Below, piece by piece: positions 50,473 through 59,386 of a stretch of DNA of 64,000 nt (position 1 is its first letter; each line of letters starts with the position of its first letter). Below the pieces are notes generated by a model, which made no database searches, was not told the DNA's origin, and saw only the letters and a program-made list of their open reading frames with translations. Source of the stretch: Microbacterium proteolyticum (GTDB lineage Bacteria > Actinomycetota > Actinomycetes > Actinomycetales > Microbacteriaceae); NCBI RefSeq assembly GCF_030818075.1, contig NZ_JAUSZZ010000001.1, forward strand, positions 434,001 through 498,000, written 5' to 3'. The position numbers were made by a program, and so were the translations under genes.

Positions 50473-51651
50473 ATGCAGCGCTCCACCCTCGTCCGCGGCA
50501 CCGCCGTCACCGGCGCCGTCGCGATCGCCCTCACCCTCACCTCCTGCGCCGGCAGCGCCGCGGAGACCGCGCCCACCGCCGCCGACATGGAGATCGGCTC
50601 CGTCGACCTCTCGGCCGACTGCCCCTCCACCATCGTCATCCAGACCGACTGGAACCCGGAGGCCGAGCACGGTCACCTCTACGAGCTGCTCAAGGACGAC
50701 TACACGGTCGACGCCAACACCAAGGCCGTCAGCGGCCCCCTGATGTCGGACGGCGAGTTCACCGGCGTCAACGTCGAGATCCGCGCCGGGGGACCTGCGA
50801 TCGGCTTCCAGACCGTCTCGGCGCAGATGTACCAGGACGACGCGATCACCCTCGGCTACGTCAGCACCGACGAGGCGATCCAGCTGTCGGGCACCACGCC
50901 CACCAAGGCCGTCATGGCGCCGCTGGACATCAGCCCGACCATGGTCATGTGGGACCCCACCACCTACCCCGACGTCAAGACGATCGATGACGTCAAGGGG
51001 GCCCTCACGGCCAACGGCGGCGTGTGGCGCTACTTCGACGGCTCGGCCTACATCGAGTACCTCAAGAGCGCAGGTCTCGCGGATGCCGCCATCCTCGACG
51101 GCTCGTACGACGGCACGCCGTCCAACTTCGTCGCCGCCGGCGGCAAGGACATGCAGCAGGGCTTCGCCTCGGCCGAGCCGTACGTCTACGAGAACGAGGT
51201 CTCGGCCTGGGGCAAGCCCGTCGACTTCGCGCTGATCCACGACGCCGGTTGGCAGACCTACCAGTCGTCGATGTCGGTCAAGGCCGACCAGTTCGACGAG
51301 CTGTCGCCCTGCCTGACCAAGCTCGTGCCCGTGCTGCAGAAGGCCGGCGTCGCCTACTACGAGGACCCGTCCGCGGCGAACGCGCTCATCCTCGACCTCG
51401 TCGACCAGTACGCCACCGGCTGGACCTACACCGAGGGCGTCGCCGACTACTCCGTCAAGACGCAGGTCGACCTCGGCCTGGTCGGCAACGGCACCGACTC
51501 GACCTACGGCAACTTCGACGACGCCCGCTTCGCGGACTTCTTCGAGAAGGCGAGCAAGGTCTACACCGACCTGGGCACCCCGCCCGCGTCGGGCTACACC
51601 CCGGAAGACCTGTACACGAACGAGTTCATCGACACCTCGATCGGGTTCTGA
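50473..51651 (+). CDS. ABC substrate-binding lipoprotein, NMT1/THI5-like
   Basis: A 392-residue lipoprotein with lipobox TLTSC (Cys25). The mature part has IVIQTDWNPEAEHGHLYELLK, as in thiamine-precursor/taurine/nitrate-type binding proteins (NMT1/THI5 family), which often bind pyrimidines or other planar nitrogen compounds. Start 50473 is used: the earlier in-frame ATG gives a charged leader without signal-peptide character. The C-terminal half has several tyrosine/tryptophan-rich stretches, consistent with an aromatic ligand pocket (inference). Confidence 0.88.
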   Translation: MQRSTLVRGTAVTGAVAIALTLTSCAGSAAETAPTAADMEIGSVDLSADCPSTIVIQTDWNPEAEHGHLYELLKDDYTVDANTKAVSGPLMSDGEFTGVNVEIRAGGPAIGFQTVSAQMYQDDAITLGYVSTDEAIQLSGTTPTKAVMAPLDISPTMVMWDPTTYPDVKTIDDVKGALTANGGVWRYFDGSAYIEYLKSAGLADAAILDGSYDGTPSNFVAAGGKDMQQGFASAEPYVYENEVSAWGKPVDFALIHDAGWQTYQSSMSVKADQFDELSPCLTKLVPVLQKAGVAYYEDPSAANALILDLVDQYATGWTYTEGVADYSVKTQVDLGLVGNGTDSTYGNFDDARFADFFEKASKVYTDLGTPPASGYTPEDLYTNEFIDTSIGF

Positions 51652-51655
51652 CCGC

Positions 51656-51685
51656 CCCGGCCCGGTCCGCCTCATGCGGGCCGGG
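51656..51685 (+). terminator. Hairpin after the binding-protein gene
   Basis: cccggcccg and cgggccggg are 9-base arms around a 12-nt loop, five bases after the stop. It could reduce read-through into the oxidase and creatininase genes. Confidence 0.4.
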
Positions 51686-51761
51686 CTGTCCGGTGTCACC
51701 CCGTCGGAGGCTTCGACAGGCTCAGCCACCGCCTCCCACCTGAGCGTTCGGCCCCGCAGGT

Positions 51762-51971
51762 CCCTGAGCCCGTCGAAGGGACCGGCACCCCCGCACCCCA
51801 AATCCCTGAGCCCGTCGAAGGCACCGGCACCCCCGCACCCCAAATCCCTGAGCCCGTCGAAGGCACCGGCACCCCCGCACCCCAAATCCCTGAGCCCGTC
51901 GAAGGGACCGGCACCCCCGCATCCCAGGTCCCTGAGCCCGTCGAAGGGACCGGCACCCCCGCATCACCCCG
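51762..51971. repeat. Five tandem 42-bp repeats, REP-like
   Basis: Units begin at 51762, 51804, 51846, 51888 and 51930, each starting ccctgagcccgtcgaagg and continuing accggcacccccgca. Inverted relatives (cttcgacaggctcag at about 51710 and gtcgacaggctcag at about 51977) flank the array, so it can fold with either flank. The whole 390-bp gap 51652-52041 holds no supported gene; an open frame through the array (SPSKAPAPPHPK repeats) is only a by-product of the 42-bp period. Confidence 0.9.
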
Positions 51972-52041
51972 GTGACGTCGACAGGCTCAGCCACCTCCGC
52001 CACCGGCATCCACACCCCCACGTTCCACCGGAGAAATTCCC

Positions 52042-53370
52042 ATGAGCGACACCGCCACCCGCGTCCTCTCCCTCGAAGACGAACTGCTCGACCTGCTCGG
52101 CCCCGCCGCCGTCAGCACCGAACCGCGCGTGCGCGAGCGCGCGAGCGTCGACGGCTCGCCGATGTCGCCGATCATCGCCGCGAAGCTCCCACTGGGTCTG
52201 GCCGACCTCGTCGTCTTCGCCGGCAACGCCGAGCAGATCGCCACGGCCGTCGCCGCGGCATCCCGTCACGGTGTTCCGATCACCGTGCGCGGCAAGGGCA
52301 CCGGCAACTACGGGCAGGGCATCCCGATGCAGGGCGGCCTCGTCATCGACACCACTCGCGCCAAGGCGATCGTGGAGGTCGGCGACGGCTTCATCACCGC
52401 CGAGGCCGGCACACCGATGGTGCTGCTCGAACAGGCCGCGTGGGCGAGTGGCCAGGCGTTGTGGATGTACCCCTCGACCGCGCAATCGACCATCGGCGGG
52501 TTCCTCTCCGGCGGCTCCGGCGGCACGGGCTCGATCGAGCACGGCTCGAACGACCGCGGCTTCGTCTCCGCGCTCGACGTCGTGCACGCCGACGGCAGCG
52601 ACGAGATCCACCACGTCGAGGGCGACGAGGCCCAGAAGTACGTGCACAACTACGGCACCGCGGGCGTCATCGTCCGCGCGACCGTCCGCCTCGAGCCGCT
52701 CCGCGAGTGGCGCGGACTCTGGGCCAGCTTCCCCGACTTCGCCGGCACGCTCTCGGTGCTGCAGACCATCGGCAACCTCGACCCCACCCCGCGTCTCGTC
52801 TCCGGCGACGGGCCCGAGATCTCGGCATCCCTCCCCGCCGACGAGGCGATCCCCGAGGGCCGATCGAGCCTGCGCGCGATCATCGACGCCTCCCTCATCG
52901 AGGAAGTGACCGCCATCGTCGAGGGCGCCGGCGGCCGCGTCGAGGCCGTGCGCGAAGGGCCGCAGGCCAGCATCCGCATCTCGATGCTGAGCTACAACCA
53001 CCCCATCGAGTGGTACCAGAAGAGCCAGCCGCACGAGGTGTTCCACCTGGAGGTCGCCGGCAGCCCGCTGGCCGACGACATCGAGGCCGTCGAGGCGGTG
53101 TTCCCGGGCGGCAAGCTGCACATCGAGTCGACCAAGCAGTGGCCCATCGGCATGCTCGCCGCGCCCTACGTCAGCGAAGAAGACGTGTACCGCGGCATCG
53201 CCGACCTCAACGCGATCGGGGTCGGCGTGCACAACCCGCACCAGTGGAACGTCGACTTCAACGTCGAGCAGACGGCGGAGACCGCGCGCGTCACCGACCC
53301 GAACGGGCTGCTCAACCCCGGCAAGCTCAACCCGTCGTACGACGGTCCGCGCAAGGGCGCGATCCGATGA
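52042..53370 (+). CDS. FAD-linked oxidase/dehydrogenase (GlcD-like, PCMH FAD domain)
   Basis: A 442-residue flavoprotein. Residues about 50-225 form the FAD-binding domain: ITVRGKGTGNYGQGIPMQGGLVID, GTPMVLLEQAAW and IGGFLSGGSGGTGSIEHG. The C-terminus ends with GLLNPGKLNPS, typical of GlcD/vanillyl-alcohol-oxidase-type enzymes. GGAG precedes the ATG. The four-base overlap with the creatininase gene indicates joint function. It may oxidise a hydroxylated or cyclic nitrogen intermediate; the substrate is unknown. Confidence 0.88.
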   Translation: MSDTATRVLSLEDELLDLLGPAAVSTEPRVRERASVDGSPMSPIIAAKLPLGLADLVVFAGNAEQIATAVAAASRHGVPITVRGKGTGNYGQGIPMQGGLVIDTTRAKAIVEVGDGFITAEAGTPMVLLEQAAWASGQALWMYPSTAQSTIGGFLSGGSGGTGSIEHGSNDRGFVSALDVVHADGSDEIHHVEGDEAQKYVHNYGTAGVIVRATVRLEPLREWRGLWASFPDFAGTLSVLQTIGNLDPTPRLVSGDGPEISASLPADEAIPEGRSSLRAIIDASLIEEVTAIVEGAGGRVEAVREGPQASIRISMLSYNHPIEWYQKSQPHEVFHLEVAGSPLADDIEAVEAVFPGGKLHIESTKQWPIGMLAAPYVSEEDVYRGIADLNAIGVGVHNPHQWNVDFNVEQTAETARVTDPNGLLNPGKLNPSYDGPRKGAIR

Positions 53371-54146
53371 CGCGCCTGCTCGCCGAGCTCAGCGGACCGG
53401 CTGCGGCCGAGGCGCTCACCGAGAAGTCCATCCTCGTGCTGCCCACGGGCGCGATCGAGCACCACGGTCCGCACCTGCCCCTGGCGACGGATGCCATCGT
53501 GGCCGAGGCCGCGGCGACGGCCGCCGTCGCGCGCGCCGCCGAGCAGGGCCTCGACGTGTGGCAGCTGCCGACCCTGTCGATCACGAAGTCGGACGAGCAC
53601 TCGTGGGCACCGGGCACCCTGTGGCTGACCCCCGAGACGATGCTGCAGACGGTGGTCGACATCGGCCGATCGATCCTCACCACGCGCGCCCGCACGCTGG
53701 TCTTCGTCAACGGCCACGGCGGCAACGTCGCGCTGCTGAACGTCGCGAACCGGGAACTGCGCCGCCGCTTCGGCCTGCGCACCTTCTTCATGCCCGCCTC
53801 GCTCGTGCCCTCGTTCGATGGCACCGACGGGACCCCCGACGAGCACGGCACCGGCATTCACGCCGGCTACGGCGAGACGAGCATGATCATGCACCTGCGC
53901 CCCGAGCTCGTCGACCCCGCGAAATTCCACGCCACGGTGCCCGCGCACATCGGGGAGTTCCGCCACATCGGCTTCAACTCCAAGCCCGTGACCTTCGGCT
54001 GGCTGTCGAACGACTTCGGCCCCACCGGCGTGCTCGGCGACCCGACCGGGGCGAACGCCGAGGCCGGCGCGAAGATGTTCGAAAAGAGCGTGTCGTTCGT
54101 CGTCGAGGCGCTCGAGGAGATCAGCCGATTCGACTACACGGCGTGA
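53367..54146 (+). CDS. Creatininase family amidohydrolase
   Basis: A 259-residue member of the creatinine amidohydrolase superfamily, which opens small cyclic amides using two metals. Metal ligands are visible in GAIEHHGPHLPLATD (Glu, His, Asp), NGHGGN (His) and HAGYGETSM (Glu). It overlaps the FAD oxidase stop by four bases. In this context it may hydrolyse a lactam or cyclic ureide made from the imported heterocycle. Start 53367. Confidence 0.9.
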   Translation: MTRLLAELSGPAAAEALTEKSILVLPTGAIEHHGPHLPLATDAIVAEAAATAAVARAAEQGLDVWQLPTLSITKSDEHSWAPGTLWLTPETMLQTVVDIGRSILTTRARTLVFVNGHGGNVALLNVANRELRRRFGLRTFFMPASLVPSFDGTDGTPDEHGTGIHAGYGETSMIMHLRPELVDPAKFHATVPAHIGEFRHIGFNSKPVTFGWLSNDFGPTGVLGDPTGANAEAGAKMFEKSVSFVVEALEEISRFDYTA

Positions 54147-54164
54147 TTCCCGCACGGCGGGGTA

Positions 54165-54344
54165 CACAACTCCTGCAGATGCAGCCCGTGGGCTCGTCCG
54201 TCCGGGCCGACACGACGTCGCGCGGGAGTTGTGCGCCGCGCAGTGCCCTGCGACCGGAGCGTCGGGGCCTCCCGGCACAACTCCTGCATCGAGGGCCTGC
54301 CACCCCCGGGCAGCGGTCTGAACGGCCGATCCGCAGGAGCTGTG
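54165..54344. repeat. Two tandem copies of an inverted-repeat element
   Basis: cacaactcctgc at 54165 and 54276 each have an inverted partner (gcgggagttgtg at 54222-54233; gcaggagctgtg at 54333-54344). Each element is 69 bp and the two are offset by 111 bp. They fill the 217-bp gap between the creatininase and MFS genes. Confidence 0.75.
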
Positions 54345-54363
54345 CACGCGGGGGTGCGAGCTC

Positions 54364-55593
54364 GTGAGCGCCGCGGCCGACACCGCGCAGGGCGTCCGGG
54401 CGTACGGGCAGGTGCTGCGCCTGCCCGGCGCGCGGTGGTTCGTCGCCGCCGGGATCCTCGCCCGCTTCCCGCGCGCGACGCTCTCGCTCGGCATCATCCT
54501 GCTCGTGTCGGCCGCGACCGGCAGCTTCGCGTCGGCGGGTGTCGTGGTGGCGCCCCTCGTCGTCGGCATGGCCGTGGCCGCGCCGCTGTGGTCGTCGCGC
54601 ATGGACCGGTTCGGCCAGGGTCGCGTCATCCTGGTGTCCCTTGGATGCCTCGTGCTCGCGGCATCCGTCCTGCTCGCCCTCGTGCTGGCGGGAGCGCCGT
54701 TCTGGACGTGGCTCATCGCCGCGTTCGTGACCGGCGCCGCCACCCCCGACCTCACCTCGGCCGTGCGGGCGCGCTGGACCGTGCTCGCGCCCGAGTCGCA
54801 GCGCGGGGCGGCCCTGGCGCTGGAGACGATCGCCGATCAAGTGGTGTTCATCAGCGGTCCGCCCGTGATCACCGTGGTGGCGGCCGCGCTCGACCCGGCC
54901 GTGGCGATGGTCGGCTCATTGGCCTTGGGCGTCATCGGCGGGGTCTGGCTCGCGTCGCAGCGGCGCACGGAGCCGGCGCCGAGCCCCGGCCCCGCACAGC
55001 GCCGCCTCGTGCTCCCGCCCCTCGGGGTGGTGCCGATCGCCCTGGCCTGCATCGCGCTGGGCGGGGTCTTCGGCGCGTTCGACGTGGGCGTGGTGGGCTG
55101 GGCCGAGCTGAGCGAGCGGCCGTGGCTCGCGGGACCGGCGTTCAGCGCGCTGGCCGGCGCCATCGCCGTGGGCTCGATCATCACGGGTGCGAGGGCGTGG
55201 CGGATGTCGCCCGCCGCCCGCTTCATCGGCTTCGCGGGGCTCGCCGCAGCGGTGGCGCTCCTGCTTCCGCTCGCCGAGGGAACGGCTCCGCTGCTGTTCG
55301 TCGCGATCCTCGCGCTCGGACTCACGGTGTCGCCGGTGATGGTGTCGGGGATCCTCGTGGCATCCGCTCGCGCCCCCGAAGGCCGCGTGACCGAGACCCT
55401 CGCCTACCCGACCGCGGCCATGTCGCTCGGCGTGCCCATCGGCGGCGTCATCGCCGGAGCGGCCCTGGATGCCACGGGCCCCGCCGCCGCGCTCATCACC
55501 ATCGCGGTCTCGCTGGTGTGCGCCACGGCCATCGCCGCGGTGGGCGAGGCGCTGCTGCGGCTGCGGCGGCGGCGGCGGCGCCGAGACCGTTGA
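54364..55593 (+). CDS. MFS transporter
   Basis: A 409-residue carrier with about twelve membrane segments. The motif-A region is degenerate (SSRMDRFGQGRVI). GTG start. The tail LRLRRRRRRRDR is strongly basic. It follows the repeat elements, so it may be separately transcribed from the creatininase operon. Substrate unknown; the fold resembles YbjJ/arabinose-efflux-like MFS. Confidence 0.8.
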   Translation: MSAAADTAQGVRAYGQVLRLPGARWFVAAGILARFPRATLSLGIILLVSAATGSFASAGVVVAPLVVGMAVAAPLWSSRMDRFGQGRVILVSLGCLVLAASVLLALVLAGAPFWTWLIAAFVTGAATPDLTSAVRARWTVLAPESQRGAALALETIADQVVFISGPPVITVVAAALDPAVAMVGSLALGVIGGVWLASQRRTEPAPSPGPAQRRLVLPPLGVVPIALACIALGGVFGAFDVGVVGWAELSERPWLAGPAFSALAGAIAVGSIITGARAWRMSPAARFIGFAGLAAAVALLLPLAEGTAPLLFVAILALGLTVSPVMVSGILVASARAPEGRVTETLAYPTAAMSLGVPIGGVIAGAALDATGPAAALITIAVSLVCATAIAAVGEALLRLRRRRRRRDR

Positions 55594-55649
55594 GTGTCCA
55601 GAACACGCCGCATCGGCGCAAGGGTTCGCGGCGTGTTCTGGACACTCAA
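55590..55649. terminator. Perfect 22-bp hairpin covering both convergent stop codons
   Basis: Arms 55590-55611 and 55628-55649 are perfectly complementary (core gtgtccagaacacg) with a 16-nt loop. The left arm contains the TGA of the MFS gene, the right arm the stop of the facing hydrolase gene. It can act as a terminator for both strands. Confidence 0.85.
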
Positions 55650-56449
55650 GCGGTCGCGGTATCGAGCGCCGTGCCGAGGTGACGCAGGATCGAGACGTGG
55701 CCGTCGTCCGGGTGCAGGTCGACGGTGGCGCTCGGCAGCGCGGATGCGAGCATCCTCGCGTGCGCGGGCGGAATCACACGGTCGCGCTCGCCCTGCACGA
55801 GAAGGACGGATGCCGTGACATCGGCGAGATCGAAACCCCACGGCCGCGTGAAAGCGAGGTCGTCGTCGATGAGCCCGTCGGGGCCGTCGGCTTCGGCCGC
55901 GCCCGCGTCGCGTGCCAGCCCGGCCCACTCCCCCTCGAGCGCCGCGAAATCGGCATCCACGAATTGCGCGGGATCGAACACGTCGGTCTCCGCGAAGCGT
56001 CGGCGGGCATGCTCCCCCTCGGTCGCGGCTCGCAGGCCGCCGGGCGCCCGCATGCCCTCGAACCAGGCGTCGCCACCGGTGAACGGCGCCGGGGACGCGA
56101 ACGCGACCACCGCGCGGACGCGCTCCGGCATGGCGACAGCGCACGCGAGCGCGTGCGGTCCCCCGCCGGATGCGCCGACGGAGATCACGGATGCCACGTC
56201 GAGCGCATCCAGCACCGGCCGGAGGCCCGTCGCGACGTCGGCGACGGTGCGACCCGGTATGCGCGCAGACCCCGCATACGCCGGACGGGCGACCGAGACC
56301 ACAGCGAGCCCTCGGCCGTCGGCAGCCGCGTGGACGGGTGGCAGGATCGCCCCGGTCTGCGGCGAGCCGTGGTGCCACAGAAGGATGTCCCGCCCGGCGA
56401 CGTCGGCGTGCGAGGTGTGCACGTCCAGCCCCGATATCTCTCTGCGCAT
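55646..56449 (-). CDS. Alpha/beta hydrolase
   Basis: A 267-residue hydrolase with oxyanion-hole HHGSPQTG, nucleophile Ser94 in GASGGGPHAL, an acid Asp in the VQGERDRVIPP region and His in DDGHVSIL. The start at 56449 is chosen because the family N-terminus begins there; the longer frame is GC-rich and non-conserved. No strong ribosome site. The reaction is unknown. Confidence 0.85.
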   Translation of the reverse strand: MRREISGLDVHTSHADVAGRDILLWHHGSPQTGAILPPVHAAADGRGLAVVSVARPAYAGSARIPGRTVADVATGLRPVLDALDVASVISVGASGGGPHALACAVAMPERVRAVVAFASPAPFTGGDAWFEGMRAPGGLRAATEGEHARRRFAETDVFDPAQFVDADFAALEGEWAGLARDAGAAEADGPDGLIDDDLAFTRPWGFDLADVTASVLLVQGERDRVIPPAHARMLASALPSATVDLHPDDGHVSILRHLGTALDTATA

Positions 56450-56647
56450 GTGGCCAGGGTGCCACGCCACGGGGACCCGGGGCTCGCCGCGCGTGCCCAC
56501 ACCGCGGGGCCCGCAGCGGGCACGACGGCGGGCGTCGGCGCCGGCACGCCGCGCGGGGTCGGCCGGCGGCGTGGCGGGCACGAACTCCGCCGTTCGGCTC
56601 GCGAGACGAACCGGTCTCGGCGACCGTGGACCGAGGCGGTCAGCGGG

Positions 56648-58024
56648 TCAGAGGATGACGCCGAACTCCTCCGCCAGGGCCGGCAGCTCCTCGTGCAGCA
56701 CGCGCGAGGCCTCGACCGCCAGCGGGTTCGTCGAGACGCCGCTCTCGTTGACGAGCTTGCCGCCGACGTAGACCTGCTGCAGGTTGCGCAGACCGCAGGC
56801 GAGGACGTAGCTGCGCACGGGATTCCACAGCGGCCCGACGTCGGGCAGCCGCGGGTCGACGACCACGAAGTCGGCGAACTTGCCCACCTCGAGGCTGCCG
56901 ACGCGGTCGTCGACGCCCATGATCTCCGCCCCGCCGAGGGTGTGGAGGCGAAGGACTCGCTCGGGCATCATCGACAACGGGTCGTGGGTGCGGGCGCGCT
57001 GCATGAACATGCCCATGCGCATGTTCTGCCACGGGTCGGCGACATCGGTGCAGGCCTGGTCGTCGAGGCCCATGCCGACCTTCATGCCGAGATCGAGCAT
57101 CTCGGGCACGTGGGCGATGCCCGACGCGAGACGCCCGTTGGACGCCGGCTGCCACGACATGCTGGCGCCGCCGGCGGCGGCATCCTGAATGATTTCCGGC
57201 GTCGTCTGGATGAAGTGGCCGAACATCATGCCCGGGCGGAGGGCTCCGGCGTTCTTGTAGAGCTGGAACTTGGTCTGCTGGTGCTCGATCGCCTCGTAGG
57301 TCTCGAGGAAGTGCGCCTGGTTGGTGACGCCGAAGCGGTCCATGACGGCGACCTCGATCTCGGCGGCGTCGGGCCGCGTCGACCACTGCACCTGGCCCAT
57401 GATCGACGCGCCGAGGGCGATGTCGGGGTCCATCGCGAGCACGTGATCGAGGGAGGCCTCGAAGCGCGCGAAGATCTCGTCGTCGGTGCCGACGGTGGCA
57501 TCCAGGGCGATCGAGTCGACGAAGCGGAGCCCGGCGTCGTAGCATCCGTCGGCCTGGCGGGTGTGCCAGGCGTGGTCGCGCAGGGTGCCGCCGCCGTCGG
57601 CGCGCTTGCCCTCGACCATCGGCTCCCAGGGCAGGAGCGGATCGGTGAAGTTGTACGCCGTGGTCACGCCGTTGGCGAGGAAGTCGAGCGAGCCGTGCAG
57701 GGTCGCCCAGTAGCTCTGGTCGGGCGAGGCGTTGTTGAGCACGCTGAACATCGAGGTGCACCAGCCGTAGAGCGTCTGATCGACGCCGAGGCCGCGCGAG
57801 CCGCTCGTGAAGAGGTGGCTGTGCGACGAGACGAAGCCGGGGGCGACGAACTTGCCGTCGACGTCGAGGATCTCGTCGGCGGTGACGCCCGGGTCGGGGT
57901 CGCCGGCGCCGATCGCGGCGATGCGCCCGTCCTGCACGAGCATGTAGCCGCGCTCGATGTAGCCGGGGTCGTCGGTTCCCGCGGGGACCGTGATGAGGCG
58001 TGCGTTCGTGACCAGGAGCGACAT
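56648..58024 (-). CDS. Amidohydrolase (TIM-barrel, chlorohydrolase/deaminase type)
   Basis: A 458-residue amidohydrolase with SSHSHLFT (H-x-H), NQAHFLETYEAI (His/Glu), GHFIQT (His) and MGLDDQACTD (Asp), so the mononuclear metal site is intact. The FMVADF-like C-terminus (GKFADFVVVDPR) is usual for the TrzN/AtzB/SsnA group. Start 58024 matches the family N-terminus; it lacks a clear ribosome site. The 234 bp upstream hold no gene. Substrate unknown. Confidence 0.88.
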   Translation of the reverse strand: MSLLVTNARLITVPAGTDDPGYIERGYMLVQDGRIAAIGAGDPDPGVTADEILDVDGKFVAPGFVSSHSHLFTSGSRGLGVDQTLYGWCTSMFSVLNNASPDQSYWATLHGSLDFLANGVTTAYNFTDPLLPWEPMVEGKRADGGGTLRDHAWHTRQADGCYDAGLRFVDSIALDATVGTDDEIFARFEASLDHVLAMDPDIALGASIMGQVQWSTRPDAAEIEVAVMDRFGVTNQAHFLETYEAIEHQQTKFQLYKNAGALRPGMMFGHFIQTTPEIIQDAAAGGASMSWQPASNGRLASGIAHVPEMLDLGMKVGMGLDDQACTDVADPWQNMRMGMFMQRARTHDPLSMMPERVLRLHTLGGAEIMGVDDRVGSLEVGKFADFVVVDPRLPDVGPLWNPVRSYVLACGLRNLQQVYVGGKLVNESGVSTNPLAVEASRVLHEELPALAEEFGVIL

Positions 58025-58258
58025 GTTGATGACGGTAACAATGGCGTGTTTCCGCAGTGTTCCGAGCGTGCGGCAGGTCGTTTGCAGGGGCCGCAGCGAC
58101 TGCGATCCCGCGACGAGCGCCCCGGCGCGTCTCCGCCGCATCCCCGGCGGAGGGCGGACAAGCCGCGGGGCGCGGGGCGGCCCTGGTGAGTTTCTACGCG
58201 CCTGGACCGGGGGACCCGGGGCGGTTCGCGGCCACTCGGGGCCGGAGAGATGCAGACT

Positions 58259-59386
58259 TCAGGCGAACGCGCGACGCACGGCGGGCGCGATGTCGGCGAG
58301 CACCTCATCGCGGGCCGGGGTCGAGGGGAAGACCAGGAACAGGTGCGGTACGCCCGCCCGACGCACGAAGTCGACGGGGACTCCGGATGCCGTGAGCCTC
58401 TCGGCGTACTCCTCCGCCTCGTCCGAGAGCGGGTCGACGGCGGCTGCGACGATCACCGCCGGAGCCGAGCCGGTCAGCTCCGGCGAGCGCAGCGGAGCGG
58501 CCTCGATCGGGATGCCATCCGCGCCCGACCCGGGCATCGCACCCGCCCCCGCAACCGTGTGGCCGGAATGCACCCCCCAGTGCGCCCCCGACTCCGGCGC
58601 GGAGACGCCGGCATCCGCTCTCGGCGCGGGGGCGCCCGCATCCACCCCGCGGGCCGCGTCGGGCTCCGGCACAGAGAAGGACCGCTGCGGCGACACGTCG
58701 GCATCCCGGAGGTACTTCTCCCAGTACCACCGCATGCCCTTCGCCGTCAGGGGCAGGTTGTCGGTGTGGGCGCGGTAGCTCGGCCGGTCGAGGTCGGGGG
58801 CGTCGAGCACGGGGCACAGCAGAACCTGGATCCGGATGCCGGGAGCCCGGCCCTCTCGCGAACGCAACGCGAGTGCGGCGGCGAGGTTGCCCCCGGCGCT
58901 GTGTCCCGCGACGCCGAGGAGGGCGGGATCGATGAGCCCACCCGCTCCGCCCGAGGCGAAGCGCAGCGCCCGGTCCAGGTCGTCGAGGCCGGCGGGGAAG
59001 GGGTGCTCGGGCGCGAGTCGGTAGTCCACGCTGAGCACCTGCGTGCCGGTCGCGACGGCGAGCGCGCGGCACAGCGCGTCGTTGTTGTCGAGGTTGCCGG
59101 CGACCCAGCCGCCGCCGTGGGCGAAGACGAGGGTGCCGCGGTGCCCGGCGCGCGGGCGGTACAGGCGCAGGGCGAGGCCCTCGGCATCCGTGTCGATCGA
59201 CTCGACGTGCTCGTCATCGGGCAGGCGCACCCACGACGGATTCGCCCGCAGCTCGGCGATGCGCGCGGCGTCGTCGCCGTCGGCATCCGTCGCCCCCGAG
59301 GGGATCGTGCCCGCCTGAGCGGCGAGCCGCGCGAGGTGCGCCCGCACGTGGGGGTCGGTGATCGCGGGGTGGACGGTGTCGCTCAC
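58259..59386 (-). CDS. Alpha/beta hydrolase (HSL-type esterase) with a large internal insertion
   Basis: A 375-residue hormone-sensitive-lipase-family esterase. It has HGGGW (oxyanion hole, residues 90-94), Ser163 in GHSAGG, Asp318 in DPLSDE and His348 in VPHLF. Normal members are 300-320 residues; here a low-complexity Ala/Gly/Pro segment, about residues 235-296, is inserted between the cap-side helix and the AAPLRSPEL strand without disturbing the triad. GTG start with AGGAG. Substrate is a short ester; details unknown. Confidence 0.88.
   Translation of the reverse strand: MSDTVHPAITDPHVRAHLARLAAQAGTIPSGATDADGDDAARIAELRANPSWVRLPDDEHVESIDTDAEGLALRLYRPRAGHRGTLVFAHGGGWVAGNLDNNDALCRALAVATGTQVLSVDYRLAPEHPFPAGLDDLDRALRFASGGAGGLIDPALLGVAGHSAGGNLAAALALRSREGRAPGIRIQVLLCPVLDAPDLDRPSYRAHTDNLPLTAKGMRWYWEKYLRDADVSPQRSFSVPEPDAARGVDAGAPAPRADAGVSAPESGAHWGVHSGHTVAGAGAMPGSGADGIPIEAAPLRSPELTGSAPAVIVAAAVDPLSDEAEEYAERLTASGVPVDFVRRAGVPHLFLVFPSTPARDEVLADIAPAVRRAFA

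Noticed and set aside
51762..51971. CRISPR array
   Set aside because: The 42-bp units are contiguous with no unique spacers, and no cas genes are present.
51674..52045. Repeat protein with SLSPSKAPAPPHPK units
   Set aside because: Only reflects that the 42-bp repeat is a multiple of three; no ribosome site, and the same is open on the other strand.
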